From Acidobacteriota bacterium (GTDB lineage: Bacteria; Acidobacteriota; Terriglobia; Acidiferrales; UBA7541): a DNA stretch of 64,000 nt. The notes beneath the pieces are model-generated. The model saw only the letters and a list, made by a program, of their open reading frames with translations, did no database searches and was not told the DNA's origin. A program made the translations under genes and the position numbers. The DNA lies in assembly GCA_013289835.1 (NCBI GenBank), contig JABCZG010000007.1, positions 160,399 through 224,398 on the forward strand, given 5' to 3'. Positions 18,331 through 26,793 of the stretch are shown here, in pieces (position 1 is the stretch's first letter; each line of letters starts with the position of its first letter).

Positions 18331-19326
18331 ATGTCTCACCGCATCGCGGCAAAAATTACGGGTGTAGCCGGCTACGTTCCCCCAAAGGTGATGACCAACG
18401 CGGACCTCGAGAAGCTCGTCGAAACCAACGACGAATGGATCCGCACGCGCACCGGCATTCGCGAGCGCCACGTCGTCGAAAAGGGAGTGGCCTCCTCCCA
18501 CTTGGCCACCGAAGCCGCAAAGGCCCTTCTGGCGCAAACCAAGACCGATCCCGCGGACATTGAGATGATTGTCCTCGCCAGCGTCACCCCGGACATGTTT
18601 TTCCCCGCCACCGCCTGCCTGGTGCAGGAGCGCATTGGCGCAAAAAAAGCCTGGGGCTTTGACCTCTCCGCCGCATGTTCCGGATTCGCCTACGCTGTCA
18701 CCGTCGGCGCGCAATTTATCGGCGCAGGCACCCACAAGAAAGTGTTGGTCATCGGCAGCGATGTCATGACGTCGATTCTCGACTACACGGACCGCGCCAC
18801 CTGCGTGCTCTTTGGCGACGGCGCTGGCGCAGTCCTCCTCGAGCCTGCCGGTCCGAATGAAGGCGTCCTAGACTTTGAGCACGACGTGGATGGCGCGGGC
18901 GGAGCATTCCTCTATATGCCCGGCGGCGGTTCGCTCAATCCCTCAAGCCAGGAAACCGTCGAGAAGCGCATGCATTACGTCCACCAGGAAGGCTCCCAGG
19001 TTTTCAAATACGCCGTCCGGCGAATGGCCGAGATGGCCGCGCATCTTCTTGAAAAGAATGGCTTTACTAAGGACGACCTGAAGCTATTGGTTCCTCATCA
19101 AGCAAACCTGCGCATCATTCGCGCCACGCAAGAGCGCCTCGGCATCGACGATTCCAAAGTCATGGTCAATATCGACCGCTACGGCAATACCACCGCCGGA
19201 ACCATTCCCCTCGGCCTCCGCGACGCCGTCGAGCAGGGCCGCCTCCACAAAGGCGACCTCGTACTAATCGTCACCGTCGGTGCCGGCTACACCACTGGCG
19301 GCATTCTCCTTCGCTGGGCCTACTGA
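18331..19326 (+). CDS. fabH: 3-oxoacyl-ACP synthase III (FabH)
   Basis: 331 residues; condenses an acyl-CoA starter with malonyl-ACP to begin fatty-acid synthesis. Catalytic Cys in [11 protein letters not shown] (C116), His in VPHQANLRI and Asn in [12 protein letters not shown] are all present. The ATG at 18331 is preceded by AAGGAG with good spacing, so I prefer it to the track's TTG at 18316. No other fab genes are adjacent, which is common for extra FabH copies. A bona fide initiator is the simplest reading. Confidence 0.92.
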   Translation: MSHRIAAKITGVAGYVPPKVMTNADLEKLVETNDEWIRTRTGIRERHVVEKGVASSHLATEAAKALLAQTKTDPADIEMIVLASVTPDMFFPATACLVQERIGAKKAWGFDLSAACSGFAYAVTVGAQFIGAGTHKKVLVIGSDVMTSILDYTDRATCVLFGDGAGAVLLEPAGPNEGVLDFEHDVDGAGGAFLYMPGGGSLNPSSQETVEKRMHYVHQEGSQVFKYAVRRMAEMAAHLLEKNGFTKDDLKLLVPHQANLRIIRATQERLGIDDSKVMVNIDRYGNTTAGTIPLGLRDAVEQGRLHKGDLVLIVTVGAGYTTGGILLRWAY

Positions 19327-19360
19327 CAGCCTCAGCCTTCGACACCAACACCACCCAAAT

Positions 19361-19392
19361 AAAAAGCCGCCCCGGTTTCACCCGGAGCGGCT
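19361..19392 (-). terminator. Intrinsic terminator of the TonB-dependent receptor gene
   Basis: Stem AGCCGCCCCGG / CCGGAGCGGCT (19365-19375 and 19382-19392, one mismatch, 6-nt loop). On the minus strand it is followed by TTTTTATTT. It lies 25 nt after the receptor's stop. It could also slow forward transcripts from fabH. Confidence 0.75.
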
Positions 19393-19416
19393 CCTCATTT
19401 CTAACGGCCGGAAACC

Positions 19417-22400
19417 TCAGAAGCTGAACTTCCCCCACACCACAACCGTGCGCGCCCCGTTGATTGTCGCCGCTGTGTTGTCGAAGAAACTGCTGGTCAG
19501 CGTCAGGCTGGGAATCCCCAGATTGGGATGGTTGAAGGCGTTGTAGAACTCCCCGCGAATCATGAACGCGTAGTGTTCCTTGAATTTCACCTGGCGTTGC
19601 ACGGAAAGGTTCCAGTTCTCGAATCCCGGAGAAATGAAGGTGTTGCGCCCGATATCGCCATTGTGTCCCGCCCACACGTAATAATGAAAATCGTTCTTGG
19701 TGGCCGTGAACGCTCCCGTCACGGGATTTGTTCCAAACGACGAATTGAAGTCCGTAAACGTAACTCCATCGTTAGTGAAGCCAACGCCTGAATCGCAGGT
19801 GCTGGTAACCGCCACGCAGGCCGGGCTGTAGTTGATGGGAACCTTTGGGTTCCCAAGGAAGGGCCGGTCATTGCCGTGCGTATCGCCGTTGTTATCGAAT
19901 CCATCGTAGAAGGTCTGAGGCGCGCCCGACGAGAACGTGATCGTCCCCGCGGTCTGCCATCCATTGGTAATCGCGCGTACCACCTGCATGGCCGCGTTCT
20001 CGCCGCCGTGCACGTTCGGCAGTTGGTAGAGGTAGGCAAGCACGAAATTGTTCCGGTGATCGTAAGAGGATAGACCGCGATCGCCGTGTTGGTCGAACAC
20101 GTTCTGCGGAAACGAACTCGATCCGCTGGTTACGAACACGTCCGACATGTCGTCAATGAATTTGGAATACGTATAACCGGCGCGCAGCAGCAGCCCGTGC
20201 GAGAACGAACGCTCCAACTTGAGCTCGCCAGCGTGATAAATCGAATCTCCGCCGTTCGTGCGCGCAAGCACCGTCCCAAAATTCGGATTTTCAAAGAACG
20301 GGTTCATGTCGGTGTTCACGAACAGGTGTTCACCGCGGGTACCGACATAGGCGGTAGTCAGCAGGAATCCGCCTGGGAGCTGCCGTTCGATGTTTAAATT
20401 CCACTGATGCGTGATGGGATTCAGCAGGTGGGCGCTCATCGTATCCACACCGCTCTGGGACGTCAAAACTGGTTGCAGGCCGCCAAGAACCCCCGTCGCA
20501 TTGGCAGTTCCCCGGCTGAATCCGCCTGCAGGCGCCGTTGGCCCAATGACGTTCTGCAAAATCCCGTTCGGCGAACCAGACGCCGTATTGTCAATGATGT
20601 TCGTGAACAGGCCGTCGTAGAATATTCCGTAGCCCGCTCGAATGACCGTCTTGTCCGCGCCAAGGAAACGTTGCCAGAAGTGCGGGGTGTACGCCAGGCC
20701 GACGCGCGGCGCAAAATTATTCTTGTCTCCCTGCTGTTGAGCCGAGAAAACATTGGGGAATGTCGCATTGGGCAATCCCTGCGGAACAGCCGGTTGCAGC
20801 GCGGGGAACTGAAGATCATTCCCCGGAGTCCCCCAGTATTCGTAGCGGAGCCCCAGGTCCAGCGTAAAGTTCTGCTTGATTCGCCAGGTATCCTGAATAT
20901 ACGGCGCGTAGTTGGGAAGAAATGGATGAATCAGCGTATTCCCGAAGAACTTCGTGATCGCCCCGCTCGGACCGCTGAAGTTGTCAATATAATTGGCCAA
21001 ACTGCTGCAATCGAATTTTGTGTTGGTGCTGGGATTCGTTCCGCAGGTCCCTCCGGTGGTCGGTGTGAACGTGATGGCGCCTCGCGGATCCACCGGGATG
21101 CCGTCTTTTACGAACACCAACGCCATGTCCCCGCCGAATTTCAACGTATGCTTGCCGAACGACCAGCTGAAGGCATCCTGGAACTGATACGTTTGGTGGT
21201 TGCGCGAACTGGGTGTACCGGCTGGAAGCCCAAAATTCATGGCCGTGCCATTCGGGTTCGGGAGGTCGGACAGCACCACTGTGAAGTGCGTCCCGATCGA
21301 ACTAGCAAGTGTCGCGGGAGTGAGGCCGAATTCGAATTGAATATTCCCGTAGGAGAATCGAAGCTCATTCACCATTTTGGACGAGATCGTGTGGACCCAG
21401 CTGGCGTGATAGTTCGAAAATGGCCCCCCCTGCTGCGTTTCGAACGTCGGCAATTCCTGCGGGTTGTTGAAGAAATCAGGCGTGAGATTCGAGCTGCCGC
21501 GCAAGGCTCGCAGCGTCAGCTGGTCGTGGTCCGAAGCCACATAATCCAACCGGACGCTCCATTGCAGACTGTTCGAGACGATGCTGCCGTCCCCGCGGGA
21601 AAGTGTCCCGAACTGCACCGCCGGCCGCGGATTTCCCGCGGCATCAAAGCCCGCTGACTCCATCGTCACTCCGTTCGTCGTGCCCCGCAGGCCGCCAAGC
21701 GCTGCAATCAGGTAATCGATATTCGGATTCGGCCCTTCGTTCGATTCAATTTGCTGCAGGGTTGCCACGCCGGCCGCGGTGGGAATGAGAATTGGGCTGG
21801 TTTGCACCCCAGCATTCGCGCGGAAACGGCTCCACTGCGGTGTCGCGAAGAAAAACAATTTGTTTTTCTTGATGGGCCCGCCCACCGAAAAGCCAAACGT
21901 ATTCGTGATTTGCACCGGCTGTTTGAACCCCGGATTGGTGGAATTAAAGAAGGCGAAACCCGCATCAATCGCGGAAAGCGCGGACGGCTGAATAATGTCC
22001 CACCCGGAGCCGTGCCAGTCGTTCGTCCCGCCCTTATACACTTCGTTCGCAATCGCGCCGCCGCCGCGGCCGAATTCCGCACTCGAGGAATTCAGGATCA
22101 CCGTTACTTCGCCGATGGCTTCGTGGTTGACCGTCTGCACCGCTTGACCGGTGATTTGCGCGTCGTTATTGTCCTGGCCGTCGAGAAGGAAATTGTTGCC
22201 GCGCGGGCGCGCGCCGTTAGCCGAAAACCCGATTCCGTTGCTGGTGAAAGCGTCGCGCGGGCTCGAAGCCTGAATACCCGGCTCCGTAAGCAGCAACTCC
22301 AGAGGATTGCCTGAAAAATACGGAAGGCTCTCCATCTCAGCCGTGGCGAGGTTGCCGCTGATTTCACCCGACTGCGTCTGCAACTCCTGTCCCACGTTGG

Positions 22401-22779
22401 CTTCCACCGTGATCGTCGACGCCGTGCCACTGACTTCGAGCACCGCGCTCGCGTTCGTTTCCAGCGAAGCGCGTACCTCCAGGTCGTTGATCACTGTTGG
22501 CGCAAAACCGCCCGCTTCGATGGTGACTTTGTACCTTCCAGGGAAGAGGGACGAAAGACGATAAGTCCCCACGGCGTCTGTTGTTACGTTGTGTGTTTCC
22601 CCCCCGCGATCAATGCTGACTACCTTGATGCTAGCGTTGGCGACTGCGCCGCCGGTTTTGTCTGTGACTGTTCCCGTAATCGTGCCATTGCTGGTTTGCG
22701 CCGCCGCGCTACCGGTAAAAATCAACGCGGCTCCCACAACCAGCGCAAACACGTAGGTCCACACGGTGCGAAGATTCAT
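19417..22779 (-). CDS. Oar-like TonB-dependent receptor with carboxypeptidase-regulatory domain
   Basis: 1120-residue outer-membrane protein. Signal peptide to about residue 28 (IFTGSAAAQ), a carboxypeptidase-regulatory-like beta-sandwich (GTITGTVTDKTGGAVANA… to about 115), a plug-like region (ESLPYFSGNPLELLL) and a very long beta-barrel ending in KFSF with a terminal aromatic. Such Oar-like receptors are expanded in acidobacteria; they probably import oligosaccharides, peptides or siderophores through TonB, but the substrate cannot be read here. I placed the start at the ATG at 22779, which has GGGGGAAA upstream; the track's start adds a 30-residue leader. Confidence 0.88.
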   Translation of the reverse strand: MNLRTVWTYVFALVVGAALIFTGSAAAQTSNGTITGTVTDKTGGAVANASIKVVSIDRGGETHNVTTDAVGTYRLSSLFPGRYKVTIEAGGFAPTVINDLEVRASLETNASAVLEVSGTASTITVEANVGQELQTQSGEISGNLATAEMESLPYFSGNPLELLLTEPGIQASSPRDAFTSNGIGFSANGARPRGNNFLLDGQDNNDAQITGQAVQTVNHEAIGEVTVILNSSSAEFGRGGGAIANEVYKGGTNDWHGSGWDIIQPSALSAIDAGFAFFNSTNPGFKQPVQITNTFGFSVGGPIKKNKLFFFATPQWSRFRANAGVQTSPILIPTAAGVATLQQIESNEGPNPNIDYLIAALGGLRGTTNGVTMESAGFDAAGNPRPAVQFGTLSRGDGSIVSNSLQWSVRLDYVASDHDQLTLRALRGSSNLTPDFFNNPQELPTFETQQGGPFSNYHASWVHTISSKMVNELRFSYGNIQFEFGLTPATLASSIGTHFTVVLSDLPNPNGTAMNFGLPAGTPSSRNHQTYQFQDAFSWSFGKHTLKFGGDMALVFVKDGIPVDPRGAITFTPTTGGTCGTNPSTNTKFDCSSLANYIDNFSGPSGAITKFFGNTLIHPFLPNYAPYIQDTWRIKQNFTLDLGLRYEYWGTPGNDLQFPALQPAVPQGLPNATFPNVFSAQQQGDKNNFAPRVGLAYTPHFWQRFLGADKTVIRAGYGIFYDGLFTNIIDNTASGSPNGILQNVIGPTAPAGGFSRGTANATGVLGGLQPVLTSQSGVDTMSAHLLNPITHQWNLNIERQLPGGFLLTTAYVGTRGEHLFVNTDMNPFFENPNFGTVLARTNGGDSIYHAGELKLERSFSHGLLLRAGYTYSKFIDDMSDVFVTSGSSSFPQNVFDQHGDRGLSSYDHRNNFVLAYLYQLPNVHGGENAAMQVVRAITNGWQTAGTITFSSGAPQTFYDGFDNNGDTHGNDRPFLGNPKVPINYSPACVAVTSTCDSGVGFTNDGVTFTDFNSSFGTNPVTGAFTATKNDFHYYVWAGHNGDIGRNTFISPGFENWNLSVQRQVKFKEHYAFMIRGEFYNAFNHPNLGIPSLTLTSSFFDNTAATINGARTVVVWGKFSF

Positions 22780-23233
22780 GAAGATTTCCCCCATCCAATT
22801 TCGGCCGCCACATCGCGCCCTTTGCTGCAAAGCGCCTTGCCCAAAAGGAAGACGCTTCGAGCCTCTCAAGACGGAAGGCGACTCAATGAGACGGAAAAGT
22901 GCACGAGGGATACCAACCGGAAAACTTTGCTCGGAGAGTTTTCTAAAGACGGTAACGAACTACGTCTAAAGAAGTTATCGCGATGCTTCGAATTCGATCG
23001 AAACAAAACGTGCGGCTAAATTTCCCAAAGATATGGAGACTTTAGATGTACGCCATACGGAAACAAGAATCCTCCCATTTTGGAGCAAGGTGAGGGAGGG
23101 CAGCCTTCGGAAACGTTTACTGGAATTCACGCCGAGTGCGAAATCGCATTCGAATGGCGGACAAAAGTGTAAGCCCGGCGTTGTGAAAGGCCGGGCTATT
23201 CTTGACACTGATGCTAATGAGGTTTTGACAGAA
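22780..23233. other. Gene-free stretch upstream of the receptor gene
   Basis: 454 bases with no convincing coding frame. It should carry the minus-strand promoter of the receptor and, near 23172-23197, a hairpin ending the small gene at 23234. The GC content is lower than in the flanking genes. The ORFs listed here have no family features. Confidence 0.5.
23172..23197 (-). terminator. Probable terminator of the 23234-23638 gene
   Basis: Perfect 8-bp stem AGCCCGGC (23172-23179) and GCCGGGCT (23190-23197) with a 10-nt loop. On the minus strand it is followed by TACACTTTTGT. The T-tract is short, so termination strength is uncertain. Confidence 0.4.
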
Positions 23234-23638
23234 TCAGCAAGAACGAAGCGAAGCTGCGAGTTCGAGGTTCGCTTGCAGCCGGCGGCCCACCTGCACAGCG
23301 GCATAGCGCGCGCAGATGACGCGCTCGCGCTCGCTCCACACGGCCACAGCAGGCATGCGATTGCCAACGAGCGAATTCAAACCCTCGATCGTTCGAAAGT
23401 AGAGGCGCACAAGTCCCAACCCGCTGCGATTGGGAAAAAGGTCCGGAGTCAGATCATGGAGTCCGGCAAGCGTTTCGAAATGCGCGGAGGTGAGGCGGCC
23501 GTTTTCGACATGCGCAGCTGTAAGCACCCGGTCGGAGACCGGTTGCGCTGCAACCCCAGCCAGAACTGCTCGCCAGTAATAAATGGCGAACTGAGACAGG
23601 GCCACGATGGAGATCGCAAATAGCATGTCGTTAAACAT
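23234..23638 (-). CDS. Small membrane-anchored conserved protein of unknown function
   Basis: 134 residues with one N-terminal membrane helix (LFAISIVALSQFAIYYWRAVL). A cytoplasmic part follows, with patterns such as LHDLTPDLFPNRSGLGLVRLYF and an Arg/Cys-containing helix. The start ATG is preceded by GAGGCTGAGGG and a hairpin follows the stop, which favours a real gene over the overlapping forward ORFs. I know no named domain. Confidence 0.6.
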   Translation of the reverse strand: MFNDMLFAISIVALSQFAIYYWRAVLAGVAAQPVSDRVLTAAHVENGRLTSAHFETLAGLHDLTPDLFPNRSGLGLVRLYFRTIEGLNSLVGNRMPAVAVWSERERVICARYAAVQVGRRLQANLELAASLRSC

Positions 23639-23840
23639 CCCTCAGCCTCTAAAGGGATTCTGCCAGCCGGGAAAATATAGTCCAATAGTCCCGAAGTACC
23701 AGCGTGCTGGAACCAGCAGGAGTGACGTGTTCGAAACATCAAACTACGATCGGTGAAACGGTCCCCGAGAGGTCCACTTGCGCAGGCGTCATACTTAACC
23801 TATCCTCTTACAATACAATGACTTACAAAGGAGATTCGCT

Positions 23841-24326
23841 ATGCGGACGGATCGTCTCTGGCCATTTCTCGCAGGTGTGTTTGTCCTTGGTATTTTTGTG
23901 CTCTTTCACGGCCAGGCAACAGCCAGGGCCACGGAGGAGCGGAGCGCGGACCGCGAGGCGATCACCTCGGTGATTACTGCCCAGCAATCGGCTTGGAACC
24001 GGGGGGACGTGGATGCTTTTTTGACGGGGTATTGGCGTTCGCCGGAACTGACATTTTCCGGAAGCAGCGGGGTGGCGCGCGGCTGGGATGGGGTGCTGGC
24101 GCGGTATAAGAGGAATTATCCGGACCGCGCGGCGATGGGGCAACTCGATTTTTCGAATTTGGAGATTCGGTTTTTGGGGCCGGACGCGGCGCTGGTTCTG
24201 GGACATTGGCATTTGAAGCGGGAGAAAGGTGACGTTGGAGGAGTGTTCACGCTGGTGTGGCAACGTTTTCCGGACGGTTGGAAAATCATCCATGACCACA
24301 CGAGCGCGGTTGCGGAACAGAAGTGA
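23841..24326 (+). CDS. SnoaL/DUF4440-like secreted protein
   Basis: 161 residues: N-terminal hydrophobic signal, then an NTF2-like cone-shaped domain (ITSVITAQQSAWNRGDVDAFL… and a final DGWKIIHDHTS strand), typical of SnoaL-like/DUF4440 proteins. These bind small ligands or act as non-catalytic folds. AAAGGAG lies about 10 nt before the ATG. The stop overlaps the GTG start assigned to the next gene by 4 nt. Confidence 0.72.
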   Translation: MRTDRLWPFLAGVFVLGIFVLFHGQATARATEERSADREAITSVITAQQSAWNRGDVDAFLTGYWRSPELTFSGSSGVARGWDGVLARYKRNYPDRAAMGQLDFSNLEIRFLGPDAALVLGHWHLKREKGDVGGVFTLVWQRFPDGWKIIHDHTSAVAEQK

Positions 24327-24880
24327 AGTATGGCCGAAATTGGAAAATTGAAAATAGAAATTCTCTTGGAAGGCTCGGTCGCAAAAACATCGTGACGGAA
24401 GGATTCTTCGAGCGGCGGCTGGTCCGTCCCATCCTCGAACTGCTGAAGCAGGGCGTAACACCGGAAAAGATCGCGTTAAGCATCGCGCTAGGCGCGGCAC
24501 TAGGAGTATTTCCGGTGATTGGCTCGACGACCGTGTTGTGCGCGATTGCGGCAATTGTTCTACGGCTGAATTTGCCGGCCATTCAAGTCGTAAATTATTT
24601 TATGTATCCGGCGCAGATTGCGATGCTAGTGCCGTTTTTCCGGTTGGGCGAAAAATTGTTTCGCGCGCCGCGCTTTCGGGTTTCTGTTCCTCAGATTTAT
24701 GCGCTGTTTCAAGCGAGCATGTGGAACGCGGTCAAGCTGCTGTGGACCACGGCGTGGCATGCGATCGTGGCGTGGAGTTTGCTTGCGCCGGTTTTTGTGG
24801 CCGTGGTTTATTTGGTTCTCGTACCGATTTTGTGGCGGGTGTTGCGGCGGCAAACAGAAGAGTCAAACGCACCAGTCTGA
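24323..24880 (+). CDS. DUF2062 membrane protein
   Basis: 185 residues with three to four hydrophobic segments and the DUF2062 pattern (ALGAALGVFPVIGSTTVLCAIAAIVLRLNLPAIQV… PAQIAMLVPFFRLGE). The family is small, membranous and poorly characterised; it is sometimes fused to glycosyltransferases or lipid enzymes. The GTG at 24323 overlaps the previous stop, but the first 23 residues look unlike the family, so a GTG at 24392 (VTEGFFERR) may be the true start. Convergent with the methyltransferase/MTHFR gene. Confidence 0.75.
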   Translation: MKYGRNWKIENRNSLGRLGRKNIVTEGFFERRLVRPILELLKQGVTPEKIALSIALGAALGVFPVIGSTTVLCAIAAIVLRLNLPAIQVVNYFMYPAQIAMLVPFFRLGEKLFRAPRFRVSVPQIYALFQASMWNAVKLLWTTAWHAIVAWSLLAPVFVAVVYLVLVPILWRVLRRQTEESNAPV

Positions 24881-24918
24881 AGATCGGCCACTACAAAATC
24901 GTGAGCACGCGTCGTGCG

Positions 24919-26748
24919 CTAAAGGATCTCAAGAATTTCTTCGTAGCGCTTGAAGGGCGGAATCAAATAGGCGCCGGCGAGTTCGGTACGGGCCCAGGCC
25001 AGCATGTCGCGGGCGACGGCGAAGCCGCAGTCGCGGGCGGAGGCTCCGGCGGACTCCATGGACTTCAACAACGATTGTGGGATGACGATGCCGGGTACTT
25101 CATTGTTCAGGCGCAGCGCTTGCTTGTAGCTGTTCAGCGGCCAGATGCCGATGAGCACGGGAATCGCGGGCTTGCCGCCAAGTTTTTTCAGGAAGGCGTG
25201 CCAGTGTTCGGGGTCGAAGAGCGGCTGGGTCATGGCGTAGTGCGCGCCGGCTTCGACCTTGGCGTGGAAGCGCTCGATTTCGTTGTCGAGATCGTCGGCG
25301 ACGGGATTGAGGGCCACGCCAATGGCGAAATTCGTGGCGCCACCTAGAGTTTTTCCTGCCCAATCCGTGCCCTGATTCAAGCGGTTGAGAACTTTCACTA
25401 GCCCGACGGAATCCACTTCGTAGACGCCGCTGGTTTCGGGGTAATCGCCGACCGAAGGCGGATCGCCGGTGATGGCCAGGACGTTGCGGACGCCGCCGAC
25501 AGTCCACGCGCCGAGAAGCGCGGCTTGCAGGCCAATAATATTTTGATCGCGCGTGGTGAGGTGCGGAACGGTTTCGACGCCGCGCGCTTCGAGGGCGCCG
25601 GCGACGATCAGCGCGTCCATGCCTACGCGGGCCATCGCGCCGCTGTTGATGTCAATGGCGTCCACTTTTTTTGAAGCCATGACTTTGTCCACCTGCTCGT
25701 AGATGCGGTCGAGCGAGAGACCCTTGGGCGGATCGATTTCCACGCACACCACAAATTCTTTTTTCTGCAGCTTTTTCCAGAATTTGCTTTCCGGATCGCG
25801 CTGCGCGACCGGTACGGCCTTGGCCACCACTTCGACAGAATGCGCAGCGGCGTGGGACTTCGCCGGCCGCAGCGGTTTGACGGCTTCGGCCATGGCGCGA
25901 ATGTGCGCGGGCGTGGTGCCGCAGCAGCCGCCAAGAATGCGCACGCCGAGCGCGGCGGCTTCGCGCGCGAAGAGCGCGAAATATTCTGGTGACGATTTTG
26001 GATAAACGATGCGGTCGCCTTCGCGCTTGGGGAGACCGGCGTTGGGCATGCCGCTGACGCGAAGATCGTCAACGGCGGTGAGTTCCTGAAGAATTCGCAG
26101 CAGCGCTTGTGGGCCGAGCGTGCAGTTCGCGCCAATCACTTGCACATTCTTATTTTTCAATTGCGCGGCGGCGTCGGCGGGGCGGACGTCGCCGTAGGTC
26201 GTGCCTTCTTCGGAATACGTGAGCTGCGCAACGATGGGCAATCCGGAAAACGAGCGAATCGCGTCCACAGCCAGGAGCACTTCTTCAATGTAGGAAAACG
26301 TTTCGAGGATATAGAAATCCACGCCACGCTCTTCTAGCGCGAGCGCCTGTTCGTAAAATATGTCCTGGATCTCTCCGGGCTCCGGATGGCGCGACTGCAC
26401 GCCGAGGCCGAGAGGACCGATGGAGCCGGCAATGAGCACTTCACGCGCGGCAGATTCGCGGGCTTCGCGAGCGATTTTCACGCCACGGCTGTTGAGCTTC
26501 TGCACTTCGTCGGCAAGTCCGAGCGGAGCGAGCTTGAACCGGTTTGCGCCAAAGGTATTTGTTTCGATGATTTGCGCGCCAGCTTCGATATACGCCTGGT
26601 GCACGCGGAAGACCGCTTCGGGCTCGGTGGAATTCAGCTCATCGAAGCAGCGCTGCGACCCCACGGATTCGTGCAGCATCGAGCCCATCGCGCCATCCGC
26701 GATGAGAATCGAGTCTTTCAGCCGCTCATTAAAATCGAGAATCTTCAC
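24919..26748 (-). CDS. Homocysteine S-methyltransferase / methylenetetrahydrofolate reductase fusion
   Basis: 609-residue bifunctional protein. The N-terminal half is a homocysteine methyltransferase barrel with the zinc-ligand cysteines (GANCTLGP and GGCCGTTP). The C-terminal half (from about residue 320) is a 5,10-methylene-THF reductase barrel (FVVCVEIDPPKG, AITGDPPSVGD). The same fusion is known from Bacillus YitJ. No cobalamin-binding domain is present. It makes methyl-THF and presents homocysteine for methylation to methionine. It follows cystathionine beta-synthase by 45 nt, so both branches of homocysteine use are co-encoded. Confidence 0.88.
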   Translation of the reverse strand: MKILDFNERLKDSILIADGAMGSMLHESVGSQRCFDELNSTEPEAVFRVHQAYIEAGAQIIETNTFGANRFKLAPLGLADEVQKLNSRGVKIAREARESAAREVLIAGSIGPLGLGVQSRHPEPGEIQDIFYEQALALEERGVDFYILETFSYIEEVLLAVDAIRSFSGLPIVAQLTYSEEGTTYGDVRPADAAAQLKNKNVQVIGANCTLGPQALLRILQELTAVDDLRVSGMPNAGLPKREGDRIVYPKSSPEYFALFAREAAALGVRILGGCCGTTPAHIRAMAEAVKPLRPAKSHAAAHSVEVVAKAVPVAQRDPESKFWKKLQKKEFVVCVEIDPPKGLSLDRIYEQVDKVMASKKVDAIDINSGAMARVGMDALIVAGALEARGVETVPHLTTRDQNIIGLQAALLGAWTVGGVRNVLAITGDPPSVGDYPETSGVYEVDSVGLVKVLNRLNQGTDWAGKTLGGATNFAIGVALNPVADDLDNEIERFHAKVEAGAHYAMTQPLFDPEHWHAFLKKLGGKPAIPVLIGIWPLNSYKQALRLNNEVPGIVIPQSLLKSMESAGASARDCGFAVARDMLAWARTELAGAYLIPPFKRYEEILEIL

Positions 26749-26793
26749 GTTTCGCTTTTCCTGTCTGCTAAGAATTCGGTGCGGGACATGCGC

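Noticed and set aside
20407-21657. Forward ORF of 416 residues
   Set aside because: Antisense to the TonB-dependent receptor, arginine-rich, no recognisable domain.
23033-23623. Forward 196-residue ORF
   Set aside because: It is antisense to the small membrane protein at 23234, which has a ribosome site, a membrane helix and a terminator.
22780-23840. Replication origin at the composition flip
   Set aside because: No DnaA-box cluster such as TTATCCACA is visible, no dnaA or dnaN gene lies nearby, and the skew changes again before 61 kb.
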